Of a DNA stretch of 64,000 nt, positions 45,064-57,346 are shown piece after piece. Under the pieces are notes generated by a model. It was not told the origin of the DNA, ran no database searches, and worked only from the letters and a program-made list of their open reading frames with translations. Within the stretch, counting starts at the first letter, position 1; each line of letters starts with the position of its first letter. Source of the stretch: Margaritifera margaritifera (Eukaryota; Mollusca; Bivalvia; Unionida; Margaritiferidae); the NCBI GenBank assembly GCA_029931535.1, contig JAQPZY010001675.1, positions 8,615,001-8,679,000 on the forward strand, in the 5' to 3' direction. The position numbers and the translations under genes were made by a program.

Positions 45064-47368
45064 TGGTTAGGTCAATTTGTGCTCTGAACTGTCTGTGGCA
45101 CACTTGACAGGAGATGCCGCTTGGGTTTGCTTGATTAATAGAGGACGTACTGCAGTTCTGAGATTTACGCTGCTCGAGCTTCTGCACTGCCTCTGCAATT
45201 CTCCACAGTTCAAAGTCTGTGGCTCCAGTATGGATGAGACTCCGCCAGGTGAAGCGATCTTGCGCGAGATCTTCCCAGGACTCAAGTTAAATGTTGAAGT
45301 GTTTCAAGGATGACTTGAGGGAATGTTTGAAGCGTTTCTTCTGACCACCCTGAGATCGCTTTCTCTCCTTCAGCTTGACGTAGAAGATCTTCTTTGGTAG
45401 TCGCTCTTCTGACATCCTGCTGACGTGGTCTGCTCATCTCATCTGTGATTTCATCAGCAGAGTGCGGATGCTCGAAATTCTTGCCCACGTGAGAACCTCA
45501 GTGTCTGGGACCCGGTGGTGCAAGTCAGCCGGTACGGTCAGATACGCCGTACCGATAAGACATTTATTGCCGGTACGGCCGTACCGGCAACCATGGGGTC
45601 TGGAGGTCGGTACCGTACCGGTAAGAGTTAAAATATACTTGCACCACTGCTGCTACCCTGTCCTGCCATCTTATCCTCATCAGTTTCCTCAGGCAGCCCA
45701 TGTTTAAATTGATTCAGCTTCTTGGCATGGCGTCTGTACACCGTCCAGGTTTCGCATGCATACAGCAAGCGCAGGCAACACAATGGCTTTGTAGACCTTC
45801 AGTTTTGTTTGTAGACTGATGCCTCTACGTTCCCACATTTGCGCGTAGTCTACCAAAGGCCACACCTGCTTTAGCAATTCTGGCGTTGATTTCATCATCG
45901 ATGTGGACTGCACGTGACAGTGTGCTGCCGAGATAGGAGAACGTGTCCACTGCCACGAGGGTTTGGCCAATAACTATGATGGTAGGCTCTACGTAATGAT
46001 TATCCGGTGCAGGTTGGTGCATCACCTCTGTCTTCTGGATACTGCTTGTGAGACCGAAATTGTCACATGCTAAAGAGAGATGGTCCATACTCTGTTGCAT
46101 GTCAGACTCAGATTTGGCATTCAGGGAACAGTCGTCAGCAAATAGGAGATCACGAACAGTCACTTCCTGTAACTTCATCTTCGCGTGTAGTCTCCTCAGA
46201 TCGAACAGCTTGCCGCCAGTCCTGTAAATGATATCGATCCCAGTGTCATAGTCACGGAAGGCATAAGTAAGCATGGCAGAAAACATCATACTGAAGAGGG
46301 TTGGGGACAACACGCAGCCTTGCTTGACTCCAGTGGTGACTGAAAATGGTACAGATGACTCCCCGTCGTGCACGACACGAGCGAGCATGCCATCATGGAA
46401 TTTCCCAACGATGAATTTCTCTGGGCAATCAACTGACTGTCTCAAAGGCTTTTGTCAGGTCGACGAATGTCGTGTATAGGTTGGAGTTCTGTTCCTAGCA
46501 TTTCTCCTGGAGTTGACGAGCTGCAAACACCATGTCTGTGGTCCCTCGTTCTTTCCTGAAGAAGCCACACTGACTCTCAGGCCTGAGCTCTTAATCGATG
46601 TGATGCAAATGGCGATTCAGCAGAATTCTGACGAGGAGTTTTTAGGCTATTGACAGCAAGACGATGCTCCGATGGTTGTCGCAGGATTGTCTGTTGCCTT
46701 TCCACTTGTACAAGTGGACGATGGATGCATCTTTGTACTCCTCGGGTATAGGTCCTTCAATCCACATGGACTGGAAGAGTTCATTCAGTTTCTGTGCCAT
46801 GTGCGAGCCTCTGGCTTTGTAGACTTCTGCTGGTGTAGCATCTGCTCCAGGTGCTTTGCCATTTGACGACAGGTCAATTGCTTTCTCAGTTTCAGTCAGC
46901 GTTGGAGAATCAGTAAGTGATATGTTGATTTCCACTAGGAGCAGTCGATCAATTGCCTCCTCACTGATATATGACTGCGGATGTTGCTACAGTGTTCTGC
47001 CCATCTTTGAAGTACGTTTTCTTTGTCAGTGAATAGTGTGGTTCTGTCAGCACTCAGTATTGGAGATGTTCCTGGTGATTGTGGATCATAGATTGTCTTT
47101 AAAGCATCATAGAAGTTCTTCATGTCATTCCTGTCGGAGTAGGACTGAATCTCATCTGCCTTATTTTTCAGCCATGAGTCTTGCAACTCTCTGAGTTTGT
47201 ATTGGACAGTCCTCTTGATGTTGTTGAAGGATGCCTAATTAGATAATGAAGTGCTGTCTTCTAAACAAGCCTTCTGTAGCCGATGTTTCTCGTTCAGAAG
47301 TCTCTGTAATGCAGCATCGTTCTTATTAAACCAGTCTTGATGCTTACGTTTGGTGGGACCGAGGGTTT
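45064..47368 (-). pseudogene. Minus-strand LINE reverse transcriptase relic, 5'-truncated, inserted into another LINE
   Basis: On minus, from the 5' side: KRKHQDWFNKNDAALQRLLN and EKHRLQKACLEDSTSLS (about 47350-47245); QDSWLKNKADEIQSYSDRND (47186-47130); KNFYDALKTIYDPQSPGTSP; SSNGKAPGADATPAEVYKA and GPIPEEYKDASIVHLYKWKG (46870-46700); FFRKERGTTDMVFAARQLQE; TTFVDLTKAFE; VTTGVKQGCVLSPTLFSMMF (about 46340); the catalytic LLFADDCSLN at 46131-46142; VDTFSYLGSTLS; KVYKAIVLPAL. The C-terminal part (45488-45067) has RLPKKIFYVKLKERKRSQGG, ESWEDLAQDRFTWRSLIHTG and CQVCHRQF, half a zinc finger, ending at a TAG at about 45066. A hAT-type element sits at 45513-45649. Frameshifts and stops show it is dead. 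Clade left open (RTE/Jockey-like). Confidence 0.87.
45513..45649. mobile_element. Non-autonomous hAT-type element, family 5, inside the LINE
   Basis: Inverted ends CGGTGGTGCAAGT and ACTTGCACCACTG. Interior full of CCGGTACGG/CCGTACCGG palindromes. Flanks CTGGGACC and CTGCTACC match at 6 of 8 bases, as expected for an aged 8-bp duplication. It interrupts the C-terminal coding part of the minus-strand LINE. Confidence 0.82.
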
Positions 47369-48960
47369 TAACAATTAAAAAGTTGAGAAATACCCAGTTC
47401 TCAAACTGAGACCTGTAGTAACAGAATAAATGTTCGAAATTGTGACAAGCCTTGATACCAAGAAAATATATAGGTGTTTACAACGTACCTTCTAAAATTC
47501 TCAAATTATGTTGACAAGTTTTATACTAAAACAATTGCATACTCTTTAATTCTTGTATTGGCCAAAGGATATTTCCAGATCCTCTCAAAGAAGCACAAGT
47601 AATCCCAATTTACAACAAATCTGATTCCATGGAAAAGGGCAAATATAGAACCGTTGGTATTTTACCATGCACTTCCACATTTTTTTTAAAGGCTTATATG
47701 TAATGAGCTCCAATAAAATGTTGATAATATATTTCATAGGTTTCTATCTACTTTTAGAAAATGGCATGGATGTCAAACCATATTACTGAGACTGGTGGAG
47801 GACTTGAGGGGCGCTTTAACAATGACTCCAGTGTCGGTGCAATCCAAAATAACCTTTATAAGGCCTTCAACAGTCTTCAGCACAACATCGTCATTGAAAA
47901 GATCAAAGCTTATAAGATTGATTAGAACTCGGTCAAGCTAGTTAAAAACTACTTGTCCAACCGAAAATAATGAGTTAAGTTGGGATCTTTACATAGTAAT
48001 TGGGATAAAATATCCAAAGGAGTACCACAGTGCTCAATATTGAGGTCTTTCATTTTTAATATCTTAATAAATTACATTTTCTACTTTACCAAACAATGAA
48101 CGCTGATGACAACACCATCTCTTACATCCATAATGATCCAAGTAATCTCAAATCTGTTTTACAAAACAGAGCAAGATGCTCACTGACTAATTAATTGGGA
48201 GCCAGTGTTATGCCAGGCAACCCCCCAAAATTCCAATCCATTGTTCTTGGCAAAAATGCTAAACATTTGTCTAATTTCATCATAGAAGAACATGAAATAC
48301 CATGTGAGGACTGTTTGAAACTTCTTGAAGTAGATATTGAGTCTCAACTTAATGTTAACTACCACTAATCTAAAATCTGTGGGAAAGCAACAAGAAAACA
48401 TCTCAACCGATATTTAGCCACTAATATTAAGTTAATGATATAGAGATTCTGTATTAGATCAAATGTTTATTATTGCCCCTTATTTGGCATTTCTGTAGCA
48501 AATACAATTCTAACAAAATTGAAACATTATAGTATTGGACAATAACATTACAGTATGGGACAGTAACATTACAATATGGGACAATAGAATTACAGTATAG
48601 GACAGTAAAATTGGTCTTGGATTATTTTAATAGCTCATATGATTCTTTACTAACGAAAGCAAATCTTTCTACTTTACATATGAGTAGATTAAGATCCACG
48701 GCAATCGAAATATCTAAGATACTTCGCAATAAAGTACCTAATTACTTAAATAATCTGCTCACATTCAAAGAATGCAACTATAATATCAGAAACTAAAATT
48801 GCAACTATACCAAGGGTACAGACCACAAAGTACAGTAAGCTTTCTTTTAAACGTGAGGCACCCAGAGTCTGGAACAGTCTGCTCGACGAATTAAGAACAA
48901 TCTCTAATTTCAAAGAATTCGAACATGGTCAGGGCTCAATGTAAATTTACACTGTGTCGT
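47369..48960 (+). pseudogene. Plus-strand LINE: reverse transcriptase and 3' end (3' piece)
   Basis: Resumes the plus-strand LINE after the minus-strand insertion. Readable pieces in order: RIFPDPLKEAQVIPIYNKSD (about 47565-47625), KGKYRTVGILPCTS, LLRLVEDLRGALN (about 47785-47820), YKAFNSLQHNIVIEKIKAYK (about 47850-47910), ISKGVPQCSIL (about 48010-48040), NADDNTISYIHNDPSNLKSV (about 48090-48150, with the Asp pair), FQSIVLGKNAKHLSNFIIEE, then LDYFNSSYDSLLTKANLSTL and LNNLLTFKECNYNIRN in an open frame at 48611-48796, and REAPRVWNSLLDELRTISNF at 48852-48915. The pattern is CR1/Jockey-like. A degenerate 20-bp repeat (48529-48612) interrupts it. Inactive. Confidence 0.85.
48529..48612. repeat. 20-bp tandem repeat, about 4 copies
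   Basis: Unit ATTACAGTATGGGACAGTAA with substitutions, inside the LINE relic. Confidence 0.85.
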
Positions 48961-49317
48961 CTGATATAGCAGTCAGTGGGAATCTATTAGTGTTTATCAA
49001 GTTTTACCGAGTTTCTTTGGTTTAAATTCTGCTTCCTTACTGTTTATTTTATTTGTTTATTTATTTTACTTATTTTTTGTTGTTGTTAAATTTCAGTTTT
49101 TAGCACCCAAATTTCCTGTTGTCTTATTTATTAATATGGTTTGTGCATGCATCTTATAAACAAATATGTAATATTTCTTATAAAAATGTTCAAATGTATG
49201 CATTCTGTGATATATCATATATGTAGAATCTTTGTTTTAAAAAAAAGTATATCTGCATGTTGTATATATTGCTGTTTGCCTTTGAAGCTGTTGCTACTGT
49301 TGGCGTCTTAATACAGC
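48961..49317. other. Probable 3' untranslated tail of the plus-strand LINE
   Basis: T-rich sequence following the last LINE coding block. No further coding support. Confidence 0.4.
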
Positions 49318-49592
49318 TGATCTTGTATTGTAAATATGTATTGCAAATATCTACTATCTGTGTACCTGCAATCTTGTATTGTAAATATGTACTATCTGTG
49401 TACCTGTAACCCTGTATTGTAAATATATACTATCTGTGTACCTGTACTCCTGTATTGTAAATATGTACTGTGTACCTGTAATCTTGTATTGTAAATATGT
49501 ACTATCTGTGTACCTGTAATCCTGTATTGTAAATATGTACTGTCTGTGTACCTGTAATTTTGTATTGTAAATATGTGCTATCTGTGTATATG
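49318..49592. repeat. 38-bp minisatellite, about 7 copies
   Basis: Unit TATTGTAAATATGTACTATC plus TGTGTACCTGTAATCTTG. An ATAAA-type polyadenylation-like sequence (AAATAAAGTTTATTG) follows at about 49686, possibly the end of the LINE transcript. Confidence 0.9.
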
Positions 49593-50986
49593 TTCATTTG
49601 AATATATCGCATTTGCTTTATGTCGCGTCGGTAAAATAGCTTGTCAGTGGGTTAGTGTTTTTACGTTAACCAGACTACCGATTTTAAATAAAGTTTATTG
49701 TGTCTTGTATATGTGATATGTAATCATCCATGATCGAAAAAAAATGAAGTCAGTCACATACAGTGATCAAGGTTGCACAAGTTAATCAGTTCAGTAGGAA
49801 TTGTACTAGAACCTAGACAATCACGATGGGTAAAACTGTCTGAGCAATAGAAATAAGGTCAAGCATAATTATTACATGGAAATTTTATACAAACATTAAA
49901 CCAAACGTGCATTATTCCATGATAGATGATATGGCTCTTCTCGCAAGGCATTCATTAGCTTTTAGTTTCGGTTCAGTAACTTCAGTTCTACTTTAACTTT
50001 TTTTAAAGTTGGTAGGTTTCAAAAAACAGAGGAGACTTTTGATTTTAAGGCCAAAATATTGAATGTCAAGGTCACTAAGATCAGAACATTTCAGAATGAT
50101 GCCTCCAGTTTAACGCGAAGATACTTTCACGAAGTCAAGGTCATTATGAACCCAGATTAAGGAAACAGTCTCCGCGTGATTTTTGGGTACCACCGCAGAT
50201 ACATTTACCACAAAGTACGAGTGGGTTGATCGTGACGGTACAATTTTTTAAATTTTGGATACAAAATTGAAAGGCAAAGGCCACTTTGACCATAAAAAGT
50301 CAAATTGCTTCTTGGATCGCTTCATCCCTACACATCATACATGCGTCACAATTTATAGGGTATTTTCAGATGAAGTTGTAACAGGCTTACTACGTTTCAA
50401 GCTGTAAAGTAAAATGTCAGCGCCTTTTCAGTCTGAATAAAAATCCCAGACTAAATTATTTTTTATGTTTATTTTTCCTTTTTTTTCCATATTTCATTGC
50501 ATTAGATTAAAAATTAAAAGCATCAACACAGATTTAATAAGTATAGGCAAACCCTGAGACTAAACTTATCTTACCTATCGTGCCATAACTGATATGGTAC
50601 GAAAGGTAAAGTCTGTTTGGTTTAGTCGTTACTAAATGGCATTGTATCTCCAGCTTTTTACTTAAGTATCCTAATATTCCCAATTCATATGCCATGTGAT
50701 TGATGTATTAAGGAGTTTTTGGTGTTACTCTATGTGAAACCTCTAAAACTTATATAAATAACCGTTTGATGTCTACAAATTATATATATCGTCCCATCTA
50801 TGGAGCATATACTGAGCACATGGCATACCAAAGTTTCACTCTCTTTATCATCTCTAAATACAATCAAAACGTCACTAGTTTATTTCCCCACATAGCTCGT
50901 TATTTGCACAATATTTGCAAATCTCTGTGTAGTACAGGACTCCAGTATACAGTAGCAGATTTAACTTACAACAAAGGAACTTCCGG

Positions 50987-50987
<1 letters not shown>
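49593..50987. other. No gene recognised
   Basis: Anonymous sequence with a T-rich run near 50460-50480. The plus-strand frame 50766-51038 runs into a microsatellite and is not supported. Confidence 0.45.

Positions 50988-51022
<35 letters not shown>
50988..51022. repeat. (CA)n microsatellite
   Basis: About 17 CA units. Confidence 0.96.
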
Positions 51023-51023
<1 letters not shown>

Positions 51024-51144
51024 TTCATCACAGTGTAGGGGGATGGAGGCAAAAGACTTTTAATATACAATGTACTCCCTCTTTTAATTGCAACCAATTG
51101 TCACAAGCGTCTAAAATATTTTGATGGGCAAAATCATCTTGCTA

Positions 51145-51376
51145 TCACACTATTAGCACAAAGTGTTCCTGACAACTCGTTTCGAATTTTTGAAGAGAGA
51201 AGTTGATCTTTCTATTGAAAGAGCTTGCTTTATATTGGTCATACTGCAACTGACAACTTGGTTGGGGTGGCGGAGCGGATGTTGATTCATACAACATACT
51301 TGTGAACTTATTCATTGCTTCCTTGGTAGCTTGTATAACTTCAGTCTTTGGAAGCTCTGGACGATGTCCTGGTAAC
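51145..51376 (-). CDS. Candidate terminal exon of an unrecognised gene
   Basis: On minus, a consensus acceptor (GTTTTTCACATCAG) ends at 51377 and is followed by an open frame to a TGA at 51145. The 76-residue translation reads LPGHRPELPKTEVIQATKEA, then MNKFTSMLYESTSAPPPQPS, then KASSFNRKINFSLQKFETSC. It is not low-complexity and has balanced composition and better-than-average codon variety for this window. I do not recognise the family. No convincing upstream exon was identified, so it could be a real last exon or a chance frame behind a good acceptor. Confidence 0.35.
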
Positions 51377-51547
51377 CTGATGTGAAAAACTTCCAAATAT
51401 TAATTTTCCCTTACCTGAAAGCTTACCAGTTATTTCACACCGAATGAAGCCATAAAGAACGTATAAAGGCTGCTTCCTGCCTGGATCCTTATGTACCGTT
51501 ATAGACATCAGTTGTCTTTAAGATAGTTTTTACTAAATTTTCACTGT

Positions 51548-51860
51548 CTTTTGATTACAATTGATCAGGCTTGTGTTAGTGCTGTTAATGTTTACTTTAA
51601 AATTGGATTTTGTGGACATGCAGACAAAAACCTATGTGTTCTTCAAATTACATGTAAATATTACTGACTTCTCTCAGAAAATTAAGAGACAATTATTTGA
51701 CATAAAGAGTGAAGTTAGTCTTAAAAGAAAAGGTGTCAATAACTACGTCAGTAATTACCATTATGAGTTCGTACAGAACTTAATCAGGCGTAAGCGTCTC
51801 AACCTGCACAATCTCAACAAGCATAAAAGACATGCTAAAGAAAATATTGTCAAAGATTGA
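51548..51860 (+). CDS. Unrecognised lysine-rich open frame
   Basis: Open frame with an ATG at about 51589 (MFTLKLDFVDMQTKTYVFFK), then SQKIKRQLFDIKSEVSLKRK and LIRRKRLNLHNLNKHKRHAK near the end. Basic and helix-prone, no named motif. It may be a decayed transposon fragment or a chance frame. Confidence 0.2.
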
Positions 51861-54800
51861 CAAATGTTAACAGGATAAGGATTTCTGCCCCAAACTAAAT
51901 TTACTATACAACATCCAGAACAGTGTAGGCAAGGAGAAATAAAAGGTGTTGATCTGTATCTTTTCATATGCTGTGTAAAGCAACCTTTACCCATTCATCT
52001 GCCGTACATGAAAACATGAACAAAATTAACAGATACTATTTTCACCACCAATAATTTTTCTTGCTGGCAAATTTATTTCCTTGCCAATATCATAGACAAA
52101 TGAGTTTAGCAGAGCGAAATGTAAAAGAAGATTGTCAGGATATTCCATGGTAATAGAGGGTTAAATACCAACATAAGCGTACGTCAAGCGGTTTGAACAG
52201 AACAATTTGCCACATTCACCACAATTTCTCTGGCACGGCACCGTTATCTTGAATGCATGTTAACCGACGTAGCATGTTGGATGTTCCCAAACTATTAGTT
52301 TACCTAAGAAGAAGAAGAAGACAAAAAAATCGTCGGTTTTAAAAGGGATGTTGATCGTTTGTGTGAGCAAGCAAATGCGACTCTCTCAGTATTTATCTTA
52401 TATCAAACACGTACAGCATTTGCAACTCTCATATATTACTTGTATTTACGACAAAAATAAAATAATAGCAAATGCCAAAGTTAAACGTTTACGATTTCAC
52501 GAGGACGAACCTTTAACTTAGATGTCAGTATTTTCATTGACAAATTTACGTTAAAAACAAATTAACAAACAAATAAATATCAAAAATAGAATTGACAAAA
52601 AGAATAGATACATAGTCATTAACATATGCCATACCATATCTGCAGAACATGAATACAAATCTGTCTGTTCAATATCTGTTACAATATGTGATTCAGCATG
52701 TCTGTTCAATATATGTTACCATACATGATTCAACGTGCCTACTCAATGTTTTGACATGAAATATATTACCCATACTTTCACCATTTAAGATCGCGAAAAT
52801 GTTATCTGAGGGGAAATGTACAACATGATTTCTTACAAGAAAGCGAGATTAAACGATTGAATGATGGTATTTAGGCATGGACTATAGCATATTTGACGTC
52901 ATCCGAATAATACATCTGATTGATATGTATATCTGTGTCGAACTTTTATATTTTTTCATCAAATTCCAATGATTTATATGCAAGCATTGGATATTTAGAA
53001 ACATTTGTTGACACGAAAAATGTAAAGCTAAAAATATACAATCTGTTGTGCTTTTAATATAATTCTTTAAAATTCAAAAGACCGGTCCGACTACTTAAGG
53101 GACCCTCCTTCAATAATGCAATGCGAAGCAGATTAAAAAAATCTCTTTTTAGTCTTTTGTTTCATACCCTCTCATGCTTCATAACTATGGTACGATGAAA
53201 AACTTAACTTGGCAATAAAATGTATCTTACACTGGCCAATATTGTTATTGCAGTTTGGTAAAAGTAAAACATGCATCTAGGAATATTGCGCCCAGAGGAA
53301 TAAAGAGATCACTGTAAAAAGGAATGCAGTAATTTCAAAGAATGCGAGATTCAAAAAGTAAATTAGAGGATCTAATATAAATGCAGAGTAAATACTGAAA
53401 AGGTGACGAATAGACTAAGTTATAAAAATACCTCTTCCAAAAGTCTCAAACCCTTTAAAATTAACTGCAGCACAGTTAACTGTACATTGCTTGGGAATTG
53501 AAGGGAGATATATTTTGGTATTCTCTTTTCAAAATATATATATTTTAAAGTAATCACTTTGCTCTGGCTTTTTTTACTAAAGCAATTTTTATATCAGGCA
53601 ATATTATGACAAACATTTTACCGGAAGATGTCTTTTAATTTTATTAGGTGTAATTTAATTGAACTAAGCTTAAATTGACCGTTAGTTTGTTTTGGAGAAC
53701 ACCTTTCAGAGCTTGTCAAACATTAAAGTGTAATAGTTATACCTATGTGGTAAAAAAAAAAGTTCTTTCATTGAATGAAGTTATTGCACTCGTATTTGGT
53801 TGCGTTGTAACAAGGCTGAAAGTATTCCTTGCTATACCCTTTAATGGTACATCTACGGATGTTATAGCATAAATCATTATAATGAAATATTAGGTTAAGT
53901 GGCCATTAAACATTGTGTATTGTAAAAAAGCTCCTCCTATTTATTTCGCTGACGTGGATAAGTGTTCCTACAGGGCAAAACGAATGATGCATCATAAAAG
54001 CTAAATAACAAAATGTATGTTAGTTAGTTAGTTGGCTACTTAGCTGTGCTGCTTTTATTTTTATTTTTTTTACTCAGTTTTGGCTAGATGCTCGAAACTA
54101 CTTGGTTGGTGTCTAAATGATAACTAGTATTTCCTGTGACTTTTTTGTTCTACTTAGAAATAACTATTTCAGGACTCACAGGTATAGAACAACACAGTCG
54201 TGAGTTGATAATTTTTATTTTAATTCTGCATTGATTTGTCGACTACGGACACGGAAATCTCTGTCTTTTCTTTTGACATTTTTTTTTCTTCTTCTTTTTT
54301 CTTTCTTACCACCTTTATGGATAGAATCTGAAAATCAGGAACGATTGGCTTTGCAAGGGTTGACCAATACTTCGAATGGCTTTTTTTAGATACATAAACA
54401 AGGTAAAAGAGTACAATACGTCAGGAAAAAAACGAACCATGAATGATTTCCTATTCAGTGTTATTCATTAGAGATGCATGAAAACGACGGACAGAAAATA
54501 GATTTATTTTCTACATTTGCCTCAGATAGAATGCTTTCCCATCATTTCACTAAGAACATGCTAAAATATAATTTCTTATAGTAGAAATATAATATGTGAC
54601 CCTTGTATTTTTTAGCTTGTGTATGGAAACATTAAGACTTTGAAAGCAAAAAAGACAAATCTGATTATATCCGAAAATATTTCAGAAAGATTATTTTTCA
54701 CGCGAACCACTTAGACATTAGGCTTTGGTTGCCAAGGATTATCAATTTGACCTTTTGTTTATTTGACAATAAATCTGGATTTTTTTAAAATAAAAGACCC

Positions 54801-55058
54801 TTCATGAAAGCTAGAGTGAGCTGCGCTATGGTATCTCTATGATTTGTACCATACCAGACTGCTGAACGATTAAAAAACACGGATTTTTATGATCTGATGA
54901 TGCTATCGTCGTTCAGGTATTCAATTAATGTACTTAAAATCCCCTTTACAACCAATAAAGTGCAGACTCCGTGACTTGTCTCGCAACCTGTCTTAATTCA
55001 GGATCATCAACCTACATCACACTAGGAATAAAATACATGTATATGTTTTCCTCATTCG
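51861..55058. other. Three kilobases without a recognisable gene
   Basis: Anonymous AT-rich DNA. A two-copy repeat (CATGTCTGTTCAATAT type) lies at about 52660-52735, and a GTTAGTTAGTTA run is at about 54020. No transposon ends or exons that I can support. Confidence 0.45.
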
Positions 55059-55059
55059 A

Positions 55060-55200
55060 TGCAAGTTTTGGCTTGTTTTGTAAACACTGTTAGCAGTGTT
55101 GGCTTGTTTTTTAAACACTGTTGGCAGTTTTGGCTTGTTTTTTTAAACACTGTTGGCAAGTTTTGGCTTGTTTTTTAAACACTGTTGGCAAGTTTTGGTT
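55060..55200. repeat. About 30-bp minisatellite, 5 copies
   Basis: Unit TTTTGGCTTGTTTTTTAAAC followed by ACTGTTGGCA, with length variation of one to two bases. Confidence 0.92.
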
Positions 55201-55970
55201 GAGACTATGCCCAAAGTACCCATCAAGTACAAGGGAATCTTTGGGCATTTAAATCTTTATTATAGGCGCCTATCTTTTAAAAACACATTCGCTGAAAGTC
55301 TGAGTAATAGCACGGTTACAAACTGTTTATTAAAACGTTGCAAATAACCACATATTCATTGTTACGTACTGGGTACTTTGGGGATAGTCTTAAATGAAAC
55401 TTGGCAAAATTATTTACAAAACTGCCAAAAACTTACATCTAAGCGGGTAAAAATATATGTGAGTACTACACGGGATGTAACGTAGTTTACTGGCCCTGTA
55501 ATTTATCAAGGTGTTTAAAAAACGAGCATGTCGCCCTGAGCGCATGTTTACACGCTTGATGCTGGAATTAAACAATATGCATGAGAGAGGTTCATAATAC
55601 AACCAATATTTGTATGTAATCTTATTGGTCGGCTATAAAATGAATTTTGCCATTTCATTTTTTTTAACATAAAGAACTCAGGAAATACGGAAAATCTGAT
55701 ATTTTTTACAATTATAAAATATATGATTTTACGTCTTTCCTCATAAATGTTTGATCCTATAACTGGCCATTAAGATTAGCTGTGGGCACTCGGACTCAGT
55801 GGAACTTTCATACGTCAGGTCAACACTAGTCGTTAACAAGCATGAATTCAACTTTGTGGAAAAGATCTGAAGTTATTGAACGACAGCGATAAAGTGATAA
55901 ATGTTTGACGAATCGATCGATGTAAGTCATGCCTTGCCTAGCTCTTTATCCTTTTTGGCACGAACGCTTG
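55201..55970. other. No gene recognised
   Basis: Anonymous sequence between two 30-bp arrays. The open frames here have no motif. Confidence 0.45.
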
Positions 55971-56240
55971 AACACGACAGATGTACGTAACATCGTCCCA
56001 AACACGACAGATGTACGTAACATCGTCCCAAACACGACAGATGTAAGTAACATCGTCCCAAACACGACAGATGTACGTAACATCGTCCCAAACACGACAG
56101 ATGTACGTAACATCGTCCCAAACACGACAGATGTATGTAACATCGTCCCAAACACGACAGATGTACGTAACATCGTCCCAAACACGACAGATGTACGTAA
56201 CATCGTCCCAAACACGACAGATGTACGTAAAATCGCCCCA
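55971..56240. repeat. 30-bp minisatellite, 9 nearly perfect copies
   Basis: Unit AACACGACAGATGTACGTAA plus CATCGTCCCA, starting every 30 bp from 55971 to 56211. Only three internal copies carry a single substitution each, and the last copy is slightly diverged, so the array is young. The 10-codon period keeps four different frames open on both strands. Confidence 0.97.
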
Positions 56241-56257
56241 AGCCCAAAAGGTTACCT

Positions 56258-56283
56258 CCAATAGTCGCCTCTTACGACATGCA
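56258..56283 (-). repeat. Core of a dispersed mollusc-type repeat
   Basis: On minus this reads CATGTCGTAAGAGGCGACTA. I recall GTCGTAAGAGGCGACTAA as a recurring core in dispersed non-coding repeats of gastropod sequences. Only this short core is present, so the assignment rests on memory of the motif. Confidence 0.3.
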
Positions 56284-56324
56284 GGAGGGCATATTGGGCA
56301 TATTTCACATTACCGACTGCCCAG

Positions 56325-56380
56325 GGAGTAGTAGCAGTAGTAGTAGTAGTAGTAGCAGCAGTAGTAGTAGTTGTTGTTGT
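56325..56380. repeat. (AGT)n-rich microsatellite
   Basis: AGT/AGC units followed by a short (TTG)n. Confidence 0.93.
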
Positions 56381-56596
56381 GTACATAGCATAAAATTCTT
56401 GACATATTGATAATCTAATTCTGCAATATTGGATCAGCAGTCACCCCGGGTGTGATCTTATAAAAACCAGTTGTGTCCTATAAAAACAATTTGAACATTT
56501 CTGTAATATAACATTAGGTGCCTATGAGGGAAACATTTGACATGTAGATAAACATAAATATGGAATCTTGACACTGATTAAAGAATTTTCTATGTT

Positions 56597-56907
56597 GATT
56601 CTTCCCCTAAATATATCAAGACAAGGCAGTTGCTATGTGGATTCATCCACTAAATCTACCAAGATAAGGCAGCTGATATGTGGATTCATCCACTAAATCT
56701 ACCAAGATAATGCAGTTGATATGTGGATTCAGCCACTAAATCTATCAAGATAAAGTAGTTGATATGTGGTTACATCCACTAAAACTGTCAAGATAAAGCA
56801 GTTGATATGTGGATTCATTCATCCACTAAATCTATCAAGGTAAGGCAGTTGATATTTGGATTCATCCACTAAATCTACCGAGATAAGGCAATTGATATGT
56901 GGATTTT
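56597..56907. repeat. 43-bp minisatellite, 7 copies (first of two)
   Basis: Unit GATATGTGGATTCATCCACT then AAATCTACCAAGATAAGGCA-GTT. Substitutions throughout; one copy has a doubled ATTC. Confidence 0.94.
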
Positions 56908-57345
56908 GAAACACTAGTCATAATAGTATTAATAAACAGTAGGCGGCCTTGAATCAAGCTTTGCCTGCTTGAAACCCATAAAGTAAATAGCTTATCCAAG
57001 ACTCATCAATACCATTGCGCGGACATAACCAGCCAATTGACCCCATCTCACAGGAATATGAGAGAGGACCTATATTCCGATTAGAGTGTCTGTCTTTCTC
57101 TCTCTCTCTCTTGGAACTGATTGATATGCAAAATGCAGCCTCATGCCCACTGTGTGTTCAATGCATTTCTGAGTAGAAACGGATTAAGAAGTTTTTATCT
57201 TTATATTCGTCTTTCTTTTTATCGAAGGATGTTTCTCCAGCTTATGTTATGAACACTCTGATTTAATATCAATCGAAATTCAACTTTATGCTTCAAGACG
57301 CCTAGCTGATAATCAATGTTGTTTTGATATTTGTGTCTGATTAAA
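56908..57345. other. No gene recognised
   Basis: Anonymous spacer between two 43-bp arrays, with a short (TC)n at about 57096-57110. Confidence 0.5.
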
Positions 57346-57346
57346 C

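Noticed and set aside
45462..46866. Plus-strand frames (45462-45707, 46273-46479, 46672-46866)
   Set aside because: Antisense shadows of the minus-strand LINE reverse transcriptase.
47369..48960. Intact LINE
   Set aside because: Multiple stops and frame changes in every block; only fragments such as 48611-48796 remain open.
55927..56331. Repeated peptides on both strands (for example NTTDVRNIVP)
   Set aside because: Product of the 30-bp array; four frames are open at once.
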